Source: Stercorarius parasiticus | Taxonomy: Eukaryota > Chordata > Aves > Charadriiformes > Stercorariidae | DNA: 64,000 nt | Direction of reading: 5' to 3' | Assembly (NCBI GenBank): GCA_013396915.1 | Contig: VWZL01000298.1 | Coordinates: forward strand, 968,695-1,032,694 | Shown here: positions 1 to 12,968 of the stretch, piece after piece | How the letters are laid out: each line of letters begins with the position of its first letter | Numbering within the stretch: the first letter of the stretch is position 1 | Translations under genes and position numbers: made by a program | Notes under the pieces: generated by a model | What the model saw: only the letters and a program-made list of their open reading frames with translations | The model's database searches: none | Told to the model about the DNA's origin: nothing

Positions 1-1554
1 TACTTTTAAATGGTAACTTTGTTAAAAAGCATGACAAAAAGAAACAAATATTTATCAACTTTAGAAGACCACTCAATTTCAGTCTTCAGGTGGTCATCTC
101 AGCCTTTTCCGCATAAAATCTCAGGGAGAGATTAGATCCACAAATCTCATCTGACTGCACCGTCAGAAGGCAGATGAATAAATCATGGTAAAGAGACTAG
201 AACACAAATCTTGCATACTTTCATATTACATATAGCTTTGAGCTAGAATAATTATCATGTAGGCAGTTGGTCATGTGCTTAGACATGTGAACATCTTTGC
301 ATAGAGATGTGCATACACAAATAATACTTTTTTATATATATAAATACCTCTCTGTGTGTCTACATACAGTTATGCGCGGTTCTCTGTTGAGGCCTAAAGG
401 TGTGTAAAGGTGGGAGGAGAGTCACAAATGCAGAACGTGGGTTGTCATACAGTATGTGGAAAAAATTTTGAAAAATTAACGTCCTTGTACAGCTGTGTTA
501 TACGGCACAGCTGCATCAGCTCTCTCTTAGTGTGTTGAACATCTCCCTGCTTTTCAGTTTGTAACTTCCCTTATTGTTCCAGGATTTTTGCATGTAGGCA
601 GACGTCAGTATGCTCATTTAAATATACTCATAAAAATTAAAGTCCTGTAAAAGCACTAGAATCACTGGACAGCGTTGGTAGCTATAAATTTAGACATTCT
701 GATTTGTCCCTTATAATTCTGTTACTAATGAATGCCAGCTCCTGGAAACTCCTCATGAAGAAAGCAAGTGTGCGTGTTCAGCAGCAATGCTTACGTGTCC
801 AGGTCTACAAAGCCAGTATTGTTTCTTCTTCTGTTTGCTTCCTGTAGCATGGAGAAAAGAAAAATGTTGTCTTCTTTTTTAAATATTCCCCACACACTAC
901 TTCACCCCTGCTCTTTGGGCCACTGTAAAGAGCTCTACCTGAATAAACGACAGTATGAAATCAAGTGACACAGGGAAATTAATCTTGATTTTTTTTTAAT
1001 TAACTGTCCAGTAAAAATTGCTTGAGTCAAGTATAAAGTGTTCCTTTATGCAAATCACAGAAAGGGAGTAGAAGGAAAGCAGAATTTGCACCATATTTCA
1101 TATGTACTTTTGTACTAGAATTGGCCATTTATTATTCTTAATGAGAAACAATTGACCTGGTTGACCAATAGGTTAGACTTATTAGGGAAACTATAGTTTA
1201 GGTATGAAAGCCTTATAATGGGTAACGAGACCAATGTCATATAAACTCAAAGAATGATTTAGTTAAAATTCACAGGATGCTATTGAATTGAGATGAAAGA
1301 AGAGCTATTTGCTTTCAAGAACTGAAAATGGCAAATGGCAAAATGCCCTAGTGAGGAACCATCATTGAGACAGTGGTGATTGCTGATGCAAGATTAATGA
1401 TATCAAGCCCTACATGCAGGGGAAACATAATCTAGACTCAATTACGAACTCATTTGAAATTTTTCATGAATGGACCTTCAGTGAACTCCAGATGATAACA
1501 CTTTCATTTAAGTCTTAAAATCAAATCTTAATTATAAAGACTTATGAGGTTGCT
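1..1554. other. AT-rich unique sequence, no gene recognised
   Basis: Non-repetitive AT-rich DNA. The only open frame of note is a 66-codon frame at 768-968, which shows no recognisable domain and is best treated as chance. A short (TA)-rich run lies near 333-345. I see no mobile element. Confidence 0.5.
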
Positions 1555-1601
1555 GTATTTCATAAAACCTTTTATGATGTGTATTTCATAAAACCTTTTA
1601 T
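1555..1601. repeat. 26-bp unit tandemly repeated about 1.8 times
   Basis: The unit beginning GTATTTCATAAAACC starts at 1555 and again at 1581, an offset of 26 bp. The second copy runs to about 1601 before diverging into a TTATATATGA tail. The copies are almost identical, so this is a recent local duplication in otherwise unique DNA. Confidence 0.85.
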
Positions 1602-3110
1602 TATATATGAGTCCTTGAAAATAACAACACAATGCTTACCGTACTTTTATAAGCAGAATCAGAGCAAGTTCTTGCTACTTTTTTTTCCAAGAAGACTCCG
1701 ATACAAGGGCATCATCTTAGCAAGTGCTTGTTTGAGTAATTTCAGATTGTGTATGTAGGCAAACAGAACACCATTATCTGCTGATGCTGAGATCTATCAC
1801 AAACTGGAAGATATGTGTTAGTAATTGATGAATCCCAAAGTTAGACTTGGTTGCTGAAACTTTTCTATATGGTCATGGTGGTTAAACTTTAGAGGGTCTC
1901 TGCCAAATATTTAGGAAAATAGTTCAAAATCTGTCTTTCTTCAGGAGATACCTGTGACGGGGCAGTAAAAAAGCCACATTTCTGAAGCCTTTGAGTCTTA
2001 AAAAAATTGCATTTTTATTTTCTAAATGAACCTTGAGAATAGAGGAGGTGTTCTGCAGCCACAAGGGGAAAGACCCTCTTCAGAGATCTTGTCCGAACTC
2101 ATAGTTTCTTACTACCCATTGGTATTAAGGCATATGACCTCATTGTAAGTATGCATTAGAAAGAAAAATCTTGCTCCTGGTAAATTATGACTCCCTACTG
2201 GATGAAGACAGCATTGGATGAATGGCAATGTAATAGATATTGGCAGTCCTTGCAAATAATACGTTGTATCCTTGCCCAAATGAGAAAGAAAAGTAATCTT
2301 TTACAGACATACCGGCATTCAAGGATTTGAGTGGTACTACATATTAGAGTAGAAATAACCTAACAATGATCAAACAGGAATTTTTGTTCAGAATTGTTTG
2401 CCTAAATATTTTATCTTCAGATTCGATTCTAAAGCATTTTTCAAGAGACGAGCATCATTTTTATGACACCACCAATATCCTGTTTGACGAAAAAGATCAA
2501 AAAGCTCAGCAACAGGTGGTTGTAGTAGCCCAGGACTGTGAAGATGAACATAACAGACTTTCAAACTCATTTTCTCCATTTTGTAGCTTTTTGTCTCTGT
2601 CTGATCGTTGCCTTTGACAACCAGTTTTCTGTAAAACTGATCATCTCGCAGAATATTTCAAACAGACCTCATGTACTGCTGCAATATCGATCAAAAAAGT
2701 CCTATGATAAAAGGAGTTTTTACTCTTCTGTTTCTTCTAACATGAGCATTGCAACTAATGGAAAAGTTAGTTGAAAATATTTGATGTGTTTGAGTGATAT
2801 TAAGCACATTACCATGTTTGTGTTTCTCACTAGCACTTAATCAGTAAAGAAAACATGCCTGATGTGTGCAGTTAATTTACAAATGAATGAATGGAAAACA
2901 AGCCTTGTGTATAAATACCTCTTCACTTATACAAATTAAAGTGTCTGTATTCTCACTAATTACTTACAGATGCATGCATACAGACATATACATACATACG
3001 ATACACATATATCCCTTTTTTTCTTAAGCCACTATAGAGTGTGGTAAAGGCCTCTGTGAGCATATGGAAAGCAAACTTGAAGAGGGGCAGAAATGGATAT
3101 ATCCAGGATT
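1602..3110. other. AT-rich sequence with overlapping short frames
   Basis: Three short frames pile up between 2366 and 2774: two on plus (2366-2617 and 2538-2774) and one on minus (2388-2579). The 2538-2774 frame starts with a hydrophobic, leader-like stretch (residues about 11-26) followed by a basic region. None matches a family I recognise, and none has clear splice sites. Treated as non-coding. Confidence 0.4.
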
Positions 3111-3653
3111 CTATCTACTTTGAACCTCTCTTCTTCTAATTTTCCCCTTTCCACTAGTTAAACCTTGGCTCTTACACTGCATGTTCTTCAGGACTGCGAC
3201 TTCTCCTTGCGATGACCAGCACAACACTTCCTCTATTTCAATATAAGTGTTTTTAAAATAGCAGTCCTTGCTCAGCTCATCGTGAGAGGAAGTCATGCCT
3301 GTCTGCGTCTCCATTTGCAATATCCATATTCTCAATCCAGCACCTGCAGTGCATTGAAGTACCAGTTTATGGGACCCATTTGGAGAAATCAGCTTTATTC
3401 CAGAAATATGAAAGCTCCCACTGCCTATCGCATTGAACTGGGAAACAAATGTTACATGAGGGGCTCTCCAGTTGGAAGTCCTTTTACTTTTCCCCCTGAA
3501 AAAAAGGAGAAAAATGCTTTTGCTCAATTTTAAAAAAGATGTACAGCTCCCCAAGTGAAAGTTTGCAAAACAGGGTAATTGCAAAAAAACAGATTTAGAA
3601 CATAAGAATGGATTTAGCGTATTTACCAAGAAGAATGATTGCCTGGAACCCAC
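3111..3653 (-). other. Unassigned 180-codon open frame, possible exon-containing region
   Basis: This is the longest gap-free open frame in the window, at 180 codons on the minus strand. I do not recognise the product. The N-terminal third is hydrophobic and cysteine-containing, and the rest is soluble in composition. On the minus strand there is a strong splice-acceptor pattern (TTCTCC, T-run, then CAG) whose AG falls at 3497-3496, so an exon could begin at 3495. A weak donor-like CAG|GTGCTG lies near 3344, giving a possible exon of about 150 bp in the same frame. A plus-strand frame (3282-3533) overlaps it. A chance ORF of this length is possible in 128 kb of six-frame space, so coding status is uncertain. 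Confidence 0.25.
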
Positions 3654-6600
3654 AATGAAATAACTTATTTATTATTCTTCACATAATTCTTTACATTCTG
3701 ACATTTTTAATTATAAATTCAGTTTATATTTTTTATAATACAAAAAGATGTATTAAAATATGTGGTATAAGATAAAGACAATATGATTTTGTTTGTTAGA
3801 GTGTGCATTCTTGAAATGAAAATCTGCAAAGGTTAAGATTTGTATTACGTGCAATTTGCGATCACCCAGCCCTTGAATTCACTGCATTTTGAAACTAAAT
3901 CACAGAATGCAGATGAAATATGGTATGTCTTTACAGGAGAATCTGACGTGTGCTCAGATCACTTTTACAATAAGTAAAACATGTTCTTTAAATTTGAAAC
4001 TTGATAGCCATTATTACATTTTCTCCCATTGCTAAAGAAAGAATCTATAGTCACTGTGTGGGCAGACATCTACAAAGCTCTGCTTTATTGCTATTCAACG
4101 CGTTTCCAATGAGAGGAAGTCAAGCAGTCTCACACATTAAACATACTCCAGAATGCCTGAATACAGCTGCAGCAGTATCAGCACAGAAAAAACAGCAAAC
4201 ATTTCTAATAACTGAACTGGGGCCTTCCCCTCCTTGCTGTCTCCACTCCTGCTACAAAAACAATCACATTTTGCGGCCAGGCTTCAGCTTCGTAGGATAC
4301 GAAATCATGCCATTTTTGTCGACTATTGCATAGTCTAAAGGGATTTGAAAACAAGAAGCAGTTTTCAGTCTAAATCTATGCAAAGCGCATGATTATAGGG
4401 CATGTACTTGCTTGCACTGCCTTCTCTTTTTCCTCACTGGGAAATACTTTGCTCTTTCATACATGGCAGTGTGCTAAACTCTCTCTTATCTTTTCTTTCA
4501 GTCAGAGCAGATTAAATAGCTAGTGCAATGTAAATAAGAAGGAATTCTACCAACTATGCTTACAATGTTTGTTAATGAAGTGCACATGACTTTGTTCTGC
4601 TACTGACTTTACCTAGCATTGTCAATGTGTAACATTCCCTTCCCCCAAAGACTACATTTGCACAGTGTTAAAGTTAGCAGATTGAAGGTGAACAACAAAA
4701 GGAAATTATTTGCACTTGTAAAGTTCGTTTTTAAAGAGTAGGTTACAGTACCCTTGCAAGGTGTTGCATTGCTGCAATGAAACAGGTCCAGAAAGTGTGG
4801 GTGTCAGTAGTACTTTTAAAGATGAGCATCATAGTATCCCAGTTTGTGCCAGAAAATGTCTATTCTTTGACCGACAGGTATGTATTGACTTATGCTATGA
4901 GGTAAGCAAGTAGAAAGAGAGAGTCTTCCAGTAACAGTTCATTCTTTTACAGTGTGTGCTGTACTGCATTGCTTAATAACTAGAGTTTACCCCAAAATTC
5001 AGAGATGGCAGACAGGAGGATGATTCAAACCTCAATCAGAAAGTGCTTCATAAAACAGCTGTGGCGGTTTTATGGAGGCAGTATAGAGTGGTCCAAATAG
5101 CTGGTCAAGTTTTTCATAAGATAAAATACTGGGAAGAAGGCTTTTTGTGAAATTTCTTATGCAAGTCCAGAGTAGGGGTTTAGTGATGGTGACTGAAAGA
5201 GCTATTTGTCAGACTAAGTATCTTCTTTCTGCCATCTTTTCCTGAGTAGAACTGATCTCTGAAGATTTGTTTTCTTAAAACCGGTAATCAAAACGAGGTG
5301 AAGGCTAAGTGTTGGAAGAAAAATATTGTGTACAGTTATGCTATCTCTGCTCCAATACTACTTGTAGGTAAAACAAGGATGTTTGTGAATGTAAATGACT
5401 GCCGCTAAGCAGAGGAGTGACAGCAATGTTGAAGGGGCAAAACTATCTACTTAAATATTGCATAAATGATTCCGTACTCTCTTTGGTTAGTGGGATGAAA
5501 CACCCAGTGTTCAGTGTTTCAGAAGAATACCCTTTTTCTAAAATGAACAAAATGTGAAGTATACTCCATTGTTGTACAGCTCATGCAGCTGTGGAAAGAC
5601 TGAAATCTGATGCATCACCAAGAGAGATGTAAACTGTAAACTGAAAACTTGGCATTTCAAGGGAAAAAAGTATTTAAAATGGAAAATACATTTAAAAAAA
5701 GCTAGTTATTTGTCTGCACAAAGCTGAATTTCTAAGAAGAAACAAAGCAAATGGAAACCAAACAGATCGAGATGGTTTTGTGAATACGTTTTAAACTTAC
5801 TATCAGCACCTCCACTGGGGAACAGCCAAATTCAATGAGTCAATGAGTTTAGAATTAAATTGAGCATATTCATAAGTTGTAGTATATTTTAATAATTTCA
5901 TAAATATAGTCAAATATTAAAGTTTCATCCCAGAGTATCCAGTTTTGTGTACATGTTCAGAAAAGTCTTTATAAATTAATAAACCTGTGAAGGCCAATGT
6001 TTATAGTTATAGGTTGTAATTATATAGTGATAGATATAAATTATTGGGAAAACGAATCACAGTTGAACGTCTGCCAGTGGCTGAAACAATCCTAGTAAAA
6101 ATGCCAGTGTGAGAAGTTTTTTGTAGACCAGGCTTATCTGTGGTTCAGCCTTAGCCCAGGGAAGTCTTTGTCTGAAAATAGCTGTTTCAGTCATCCTTTT
6201 TATGCTAACACTACATAAGTTGTCCTCAGATTACCTTGTGTAATGTTTCCTTCACATGTCGTAAATGGTTGCATATTTTTCACTAAATTTCTGGTTTGGT
6301 ACAAGAGTGATTGTAGGCCATGGCTAGGTTTCTCTTCCACAATTTTCCATCAAGCTCACTGAAAACCTGAAAAAATACAAAAAGTCCATAGAAGTTAACA
6401 AAATAAAAAGCATTTTTCTAGATACATTTAAAACAATATTCAAATTTAGAATTTGCAATAAGAAACTGCTAAATAATTTTTAAATAGCCATTTTAAGATG
6501 ATAAACAACAAAAAAAGATCGTATTCATTACATTTGGAAATCAACATGATTTACTGTTCTATTTTGAACTTCATTAAAAGATAAGTTTTGTGAAAGTATT

Positions 6601-8309
6601 ACTGTAAATTAGCATGTACTGGAGCCACCCGCCTGTCCAGAATAGCATAAGATAGTTGTATTTTTTTTTTACTAATATAGCCAGTGCATAATTTTTACAT
6701 CAAGTATCAGCATCTCACAGCATGAGAAAATGATGTATTCAGAAAGGACTTATTACAGAGTGAAGAATATTAAAGTGTTCTACTGTAGAAAGACTATTAA
6801 GGGAAAATGTGCTTATGATGACAGTAATGACCCATCAATCCAAGCTAAATCAGGTACATATCTAATAGCACAAGATCCTTAGACTGAACACCTCTTTACA
6901 TTACAACATTTAGTTTTACAGGTAACATACACCTCATCCCCGTTACCAAAATCTTGTGCAATTAAAATTCACAGAGAGTTGAACTTCACCAAAATGAAGG
7001 TGGGCGCTCAGTATGAAGTGGAAAGGTCGGAAGCCAGTTATTTGCTTATTGAGTGTATAACCCGCTACAACTGGCACAAATCCCTAGAGGGGAAGGTAGA
7101 GGTGACATTGTGAGATTATCTGTGCCCTCAGTTCTCCCTGTAAACATCTGCAGAGCTACCTCTTTATCCTCCTTCCAGTTGCTTTAATACCTTCAATTGC
7201 AATAAGGTGTATGTTTAAAAATCAAAAACAAAACAAAAACAACCAAAACCAACATGCAAAAACCATCCACCCCTTCCTCAAATGAAAACACCCACCCGCA
7301 GCATGACTGTGGTTAAGCTCTTGGTGTACTAAGACAACTGCCAGGCACGCTGACTGATAGTATTTGTGACTGGTAGTATTTGCCTCTTTATAGTCCTTCC
7401 CATCTGCCTGTGTCCGTCTGCTGTCTTGTCTATTATTTAAAGTCTTTGTAATAGTCATAACCTTTTACTTTCAGGTTGGAAACAGCATTTAGCACAAAAA
7501 GGCCTTGGTTCACCGTGATATTAATAAACATTATTACAGCTAGTACACTTTTATTATATATTATAGCGTGCTTTTTTTGCCTTTTTTTTTTTCTTTTGAC
7601 TACATCAGTTCCTCATGCTGTGGGATTGTAGTTCGTGAAGATCTTTGAAGAATTCTGTACTACCTACATTTTTAATGAAAATGTCTACCTCCTGTTGGTT
7701 GGACCAAACTAAGGGCTCAAATACAATCTAATTTGCAGCCAGATGGGGAAAAATAAAAATGAGCAGGCATATTTAGTTCATGGCTATTAGTAAGCTCCTG
7801 GTTTTCCCATCAAATGGGATAGAAATGACTTAAATCACTGTTTACAAATCTTATGCATATCTTTAAAAATTGTCAAATGTAAGAAGTATATTTCTAGAAT
7901 AAGTTTCTACACTTGCTTTGTTGAGACTAAACTGCAAAAATTAAAGGATCCCTTTCAGTGTCAGGCCTCTTTTGCTGATCCTGAAGGCTGAACAAGCCGA
8001 GCAGAATCTCTTCAGCATCACTGGAAATCTTGTGTTTTGCTCTGCTTGTGCTGAATGCTGGGAGTGGCACCAAAAAGCATCCCACTTTTCCAGGGGAAAG
8101 AATCTTTGAGTGGGGGGAAAAAAAAGTGCTTTCGATGGCTGTTCCACTTGCAAAGAACAGCTTGCTGAATGTCATCTTGCACTTAAATTCACTGAAGCTG
8201 CCTATTCAAAGCAGTACGCGACTGTGATCCTTAACTCCAAATCTGGGCCGATGCAATCAGTCCTTTTCCCTTAAGTTAATGAGCAGACCTAGGTCGATTT
8301 GAATGTCAG
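3654..8309. other. AT-rich unique sequence, no gene recognised
   Basis: No mobile element with recognisable termini and no named gene. A 110-codon frame at 4001-4333 is unremarkable. An A-rich run with C interruptions lies at about 7218-7255, and a T-rich run at about 7574-7598. Three overlapping short frames at 7927-8227 lie on both strands and look fortuitous. Confidence 0.45.
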
Positions 8310-8400
8310 CTTAATCAGACTATAAGCTCTTCAGGGAGAGGAATTGAATTTTCTGTGATGTGTGGCATCCAGCCTGCTGTCAGAGATTTAATTCGGGATG
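8310..8400 (+). repeat. Possible ancient L3/CR1-like LINE 3'-end remnant
   Basis: The order 'AGACTATAAGCTCTTCAGGGAGAGGAATTG', split here as AGACTATAAGCTCTTCAGGG at the start of the feature and then a purine-rich stretch, followed by TGTG-rich sequence and a CAGCCTGCTG segment, resembles the conserved 3' part of old amniote L3/CR1-like elements. Those carry 'TAAGCTCTTYGGGGCAGGGA...TGTTTGTACAGC'. The match is made by memory and is strongly diverged. It could instead be a coincidental match in unique DNA. Confidence 0.28.
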
Positions 8401-11400
8401 ATAACAGTAGTTACACAAAGAGCTGGAAACCATTTTATTAAGTAGAGAAAAGAATATTTTAATGATAACTTCTGTCGTAAGGATGCTGTTTAATTGAAAT
8501 ATTAGGTTAAAATAAAACATATCAAGCATCAACTAATATTTATGGATCCTTTACATGTCTCACTCAGCACTGTCTATTAATGAAGTCCTCTGTTTCTTCA
8601 ATAATAGAATAATACTTACCAATTTCACATTCTCCGTTATTTCCTGTGCAAAGTACTAAATTTGGAAGAAAGTTATTTTTGAGTTGTCAATTTCTCTCTC
8701 TCTGTATCCATGTCTTAAATATTAGATCACAAAGTAAATAAATAATTCTGCTTTATCCAGTAATACTGAAAATTAGTGACGCAGTGCACCATTACTACAT
8801 TCCTCTACTTGGAAAAATCTCACTTTAGGGTTATATCTTGCAACTTCTTAATGTGGTGTGGAGTACTTTTGTTTTACAAGCACTCCTATTAAAACCATTA
8901 GTTGCGAAGTTATTTACTATGATGTGAGGTGTCAGGATAGGTGAATTTGCCTTTTGTACGGTGATCTGTTTTATCAAGATCCTTTCACACACGTGGATGT
9001 ACTGCTCAAGAGAGGTACTGCACTAATAGGTCTGTATAAGTGACATGTTCTGTCCATAGGATTAGAAAAGTAACTAATATAGATGCACTGCCACCTGCCT
9101 TTTTCCACAGAAACTGTCGCAGTCATTCCATTTCAAGGCTATCTGTGAGTTAAGGGCTCCATTTATATGGCCCAATTCAATGTCTAGCTTCTGCTGAGAC
9201 TGATAACTAACTTTTCAGTTGTCATAACAGGCTTCAGATTTCACTACTCCAAAAAGAGGTAAAAATAGTGGATGGTACACTTTTCTGGGGCAACAGATAG
9301 GGGATTTTTTTTTTATTTGATATATCCTGGGATTATTATTTTTTTTGTATTTAAGAAAAAATGTAGTTTACCTTTCGCTCTTGAAAAATAAGTCTCATTG
9401 AGGAAAAACTCCAGCTATTTTCCTTCATTTTTCCTGCCATTAAATGAAGAGAAAGAGACTGTCATTGGGAAATAAATGCAGATGATTTGGGAAAGGATAA
9501 TGTGATAATCATGATGCCTCACACAAAATTCATGCCCAACTATTAGCACCTGACATGCCCATTAGCTATATTGATGCAGAAACTGCATTCCCCCCTCCAA
9601 ATCCATCAAATTGTTAAGTTTGATCTCTGTACACGAGCAGATGAAGAGATAGCAGTAGAATTGTGTAAGCATTGCCAATGCTTTCTGAGCGCATTCAATC
9701 AAGTTAAAAAAATCCAACACAGTAATTTCTCTGTGTTTCTCTCCATGTTTATATTGCGTTCCCATGAAGAAAAAGATGTCATTGGTTGAGGCATCCTGCC
9801 ATAAATGTTTGGGACAGGTTGCTCAAGGAGTTAAAAAGGCTCAAGTGAAATGCTTGTACAGTTACTCACTTTTGAGATAGCATTTATATTAGATGAGAGA
9901 ACTTTCAGGGTAGTGAAATAGTGAAGAGGGCTCTTTCAGCCCTGTCAGAGCCCTGGCACAGAGGCAGTTAACAAACCCAGCCATTGATCAGACCTCTCTC
10001 TTCATTACTGGGAAGGCTCGTGCATGTACAGTGGAGTGCCCAGCAGCGACAGGGGAAAATTAAAATTTGCATTCAACCACTCACACCGTCAGGAGCTTAA
10101 TTCTTCTAGGAGTTATGCTTCAGGTAGAGGACTTACGTTCCAAAAAAAGCAAAGATTGTCTAGAAGACAGCATCTTCTGGAACTCCCTAACCCTTTCAGG
10201 GCCGAAACAGCCATAGGGATTTTAACTTTTGGAGGACGGAAAGAAGGTGCAAGATCTGAAAAGGAAATCTGCAAGATCTGCATCTTTACTCACAAAAGAC
10301 ATTTAAACACAGGCTTACAGCAACTCCAGTGGGATTCAGTCACGTGTTCTAAGATGGATATGAATGGCGTTTTGAAGAATCACGGTCAATAAGCATATAT
10401 ACTCAATTAGTGATCGCATAGTGACTAGTTCTGGCTCAACAAAAATCTTGAATTTTGAGATGCTACTGACTAGGTAGAAGAATCCCTTTGCAATCAAGTC
10501 AGATTTGCTTAGTAAATTTAAACAAATACTGAAAAGTGTGGAAACTACTTGACAAGTTTAACCTCACTTTCTGTTCGTCAAAGTCCCTGGTATAAATTAT
10601 TCTTTCAGTTCTGTCTCACAAACACCATTTTCTTATCTTGGGCTGTTTTTCAACAATACTAGTATCACTTCAGAGAAAACCTGTCATTTCCACATCTGAA
10701 ATACAAGCTTGAATTACCTCCAGTCAGAGTGTTTTTGATGGTAGTCAGTCTGTCTAGTCTTCAAAATGCAACTTTTTACAAAGATCTGGAGTTTCCAAAT
10801 TTTTTTTAAAAACTTGATCAGAAGTCACTATATTATTATCATTTTTAAAAGTACAATTAGTCTTACATCTCTCCTAATATAGTCAAGTTCTTAAGTTAAA
10901 AAAAAAGTACATTTATAGCTTTGTTATCCTAAGACCATTAGTATGTAGAATGGAATGCTTGGGAGTAGGAGGTTGGAGATCAGTCACCAAAATTCATTGT
11001 CAGTCCAGGCAGTACTCAGCCAATAATGAGATGCAGGCAAGCACCTAAGTATAAGTATCTCAATTATGGGTTTAATGTACAGACTGATACAGAATATAAA
11101 GCACAGTGAAAGCTATACCCCGCACTGAAACGTAGCAAGCAGTCATTAAAGACAGGAGGAAAGAATTTTACTCACTGAAGGAAAGTATTGTCTACTAGCT
11201 AGTTATATATAGGCAACAACCCCTTGGCTAACAAAGCAATATATACATATTGAAGGAGGGGAAACAATTTTGGTTTTCATTAAGAAGAGTGGCTTGATTA
11301 TCTCCTGCATAAACATGGATTAACGTGAGTTTTGGAGCAAAAGAACAGGTCTCTCTGGATGCCCTTGAAGGACTGAAGGGGAGGAAAGCTAACACTCCAC

Positions 11401-12723
11401 CAAAGGGCAGAAGGAGAGCAAGCAGAGATATAAGCATCCCTGAAGATGTACTATGAAAGTGTTTCCCTGTTGGAAGCTAAAAGAAGCTGTAATGGGCAAG
11501 ATTTCAGGTGGATGCTGCTGAGCAGAGGCAATCTGAGACAGGAGGGAAAGACCCAAGCCCCAGGTGATAACTTCTCAAAACAGACATAGAATTACATGAA
11601 TAAGGGAGAAAGACTTTTCTTACATAACCTTGCTTTAAGTACATTAGGTAAGGTTTTCTTTCACTTCTGCATATATATCTTTTTTGTAATGATTTGTAAC
11701 TCTGCTGGTTTGGGATGTTGTGAATAAATGCTTACATTTGCATTCTACCATAACTATGCTTGAGTGGGATTTAATGTAACTGGAAGAGCACGACAATCCT
11801 CACCTAAAGAAAAATCTATGTACTGGGTCATCTCAATAAACCCTGCCTTCTTAGTACATAGTCCTGAACTCAAAGGGTAACAAACAGAAGAGGCTACATT
11901 TCAGTCTTACAAGTCAGATGTAGGGCTCGCACCACAGACATCAGGAGAGAGTCACGGCTAAATGTGAGGCTCGCAGGGAAAACGTCACACTATCGTTACT
12001 GGTTTTCACTGCATTAAAGGCTGAAAGAATCTTCTGAGAAACAGAACAAAGCCACGTGCTCCACAAGCTGTTCAGTAACTTTGGAGTGAAAACTATAGAG
12101 GAGATAAGACATAAACATCTAATCAACCAGTAAGCCTACAATATCATCTTCCAGTGCAGCAGGTCCTTTCCAAAAGCTTTACAATGCATTGCTTTTGATT
12201 CCCCCAGGGGTTTTCTCCTTTTTGAACAGAGGAATGATATGAATTCCAAAAGCAGAAGATTTTATAAAGGGAGACGAGAAGAAGGTATTTCATTCAAAAC
12301 CAAAATGGGAAAATTGTTGTATTTAGCCGACATTTAGACTTCATATTTATCTGTATTATGAGAGTCCATACATCTGGAATTGCTCTTCCAACCTCTTACT
12401 CTGCCTTTGCCTCTGCACCTCTCTGAAAGTGCAGGCTTTAGCATAGGTCTCTGATGCTCAGAAACAAGAAGAAAAGGCTTTTTCTTTAACACTTCTGTGT
12501 TCTGCAATCATTTATAAAAACAAGGTAATCATTATTTAAGTTAATGTCTTGTCTCCGAGTATATATTTGTTATTATAGTTTTAATTATTGTTATCACAAC
12601 ATTGCTTGCAGGATCCTGCCAAGATTATAGTTGCCTGTCAGAACAGAAGAGTCAAAAAACACAGTAAGGGCCATTGTGCTGAAGAAAAACTAGCCCAGGA
12701 GGACAAGCCAAATTAAGAGACGA
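8401..12723. other. AT-rich unique sequence, no gene recognised
   Basis: The longest frame is 122 codons at 10024-10392 plus. It is basic and hydrophilic, has no recognisable domain and no flanking splice signals that stand out. T-rich and A-rich homopolymer runs occur near 9307-9350 and 10800-10810. No transposon termini were seen. Confidence 0.45.
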
Positions 12724-12882
12724 ATGGATGCAAAGACAGATGAAATTGCTTGCTTAAATCCGCAAAGCTTAACTGTGACAGTGGCTGCAGAAAACCTGGA
12801 TCTTACTGAAAGAAAACTGTCAGATCTGGCAGTCTATCAAGCTCTGAAAAAATTTGGTCACACATCTGAAATCCACAGTTAA
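12724..12882 (+). other. Unassigned 52-codon small open frame
   Basis: An ATG at 12724 opens a frame that closes at TAA 12880-12882. My translation gives 52 residues. The start is MDAKTDEIACLNPQ and the middle includes LDLTERKLSDLAVYQALKKF, which would make a plausible amphipathic helix. The next in-frame stop upstream is the TAG just before CCCAGGAGG at about 12691. Residue choice looks more protein-like than most frames here, with no long hydrophobic or low-complexity run. I do not recognise the family, see no promoter or splice evidence, and rate coding as unproven. Confidence 0.2.
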
Positions 12883-12930
12883 TCTCACCCAAATTTCACA
12901 AATCAAAGTTCTACACAAAATCTATCTTTT

Positions 12931-12968
12931 AAAATCTTATCTTTAATTAAAATCTTATCTTTAATTAA
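12931..12968. repeat. 18-bp tandem duplication
   Basis: AAAATCTTATCTTTAATT occupies 12931-12948 and is repeated exactly at 12949-12966, followed by the first bases of a third unit. A simple slippage-type tandem duplication. Confidence 0.9.
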
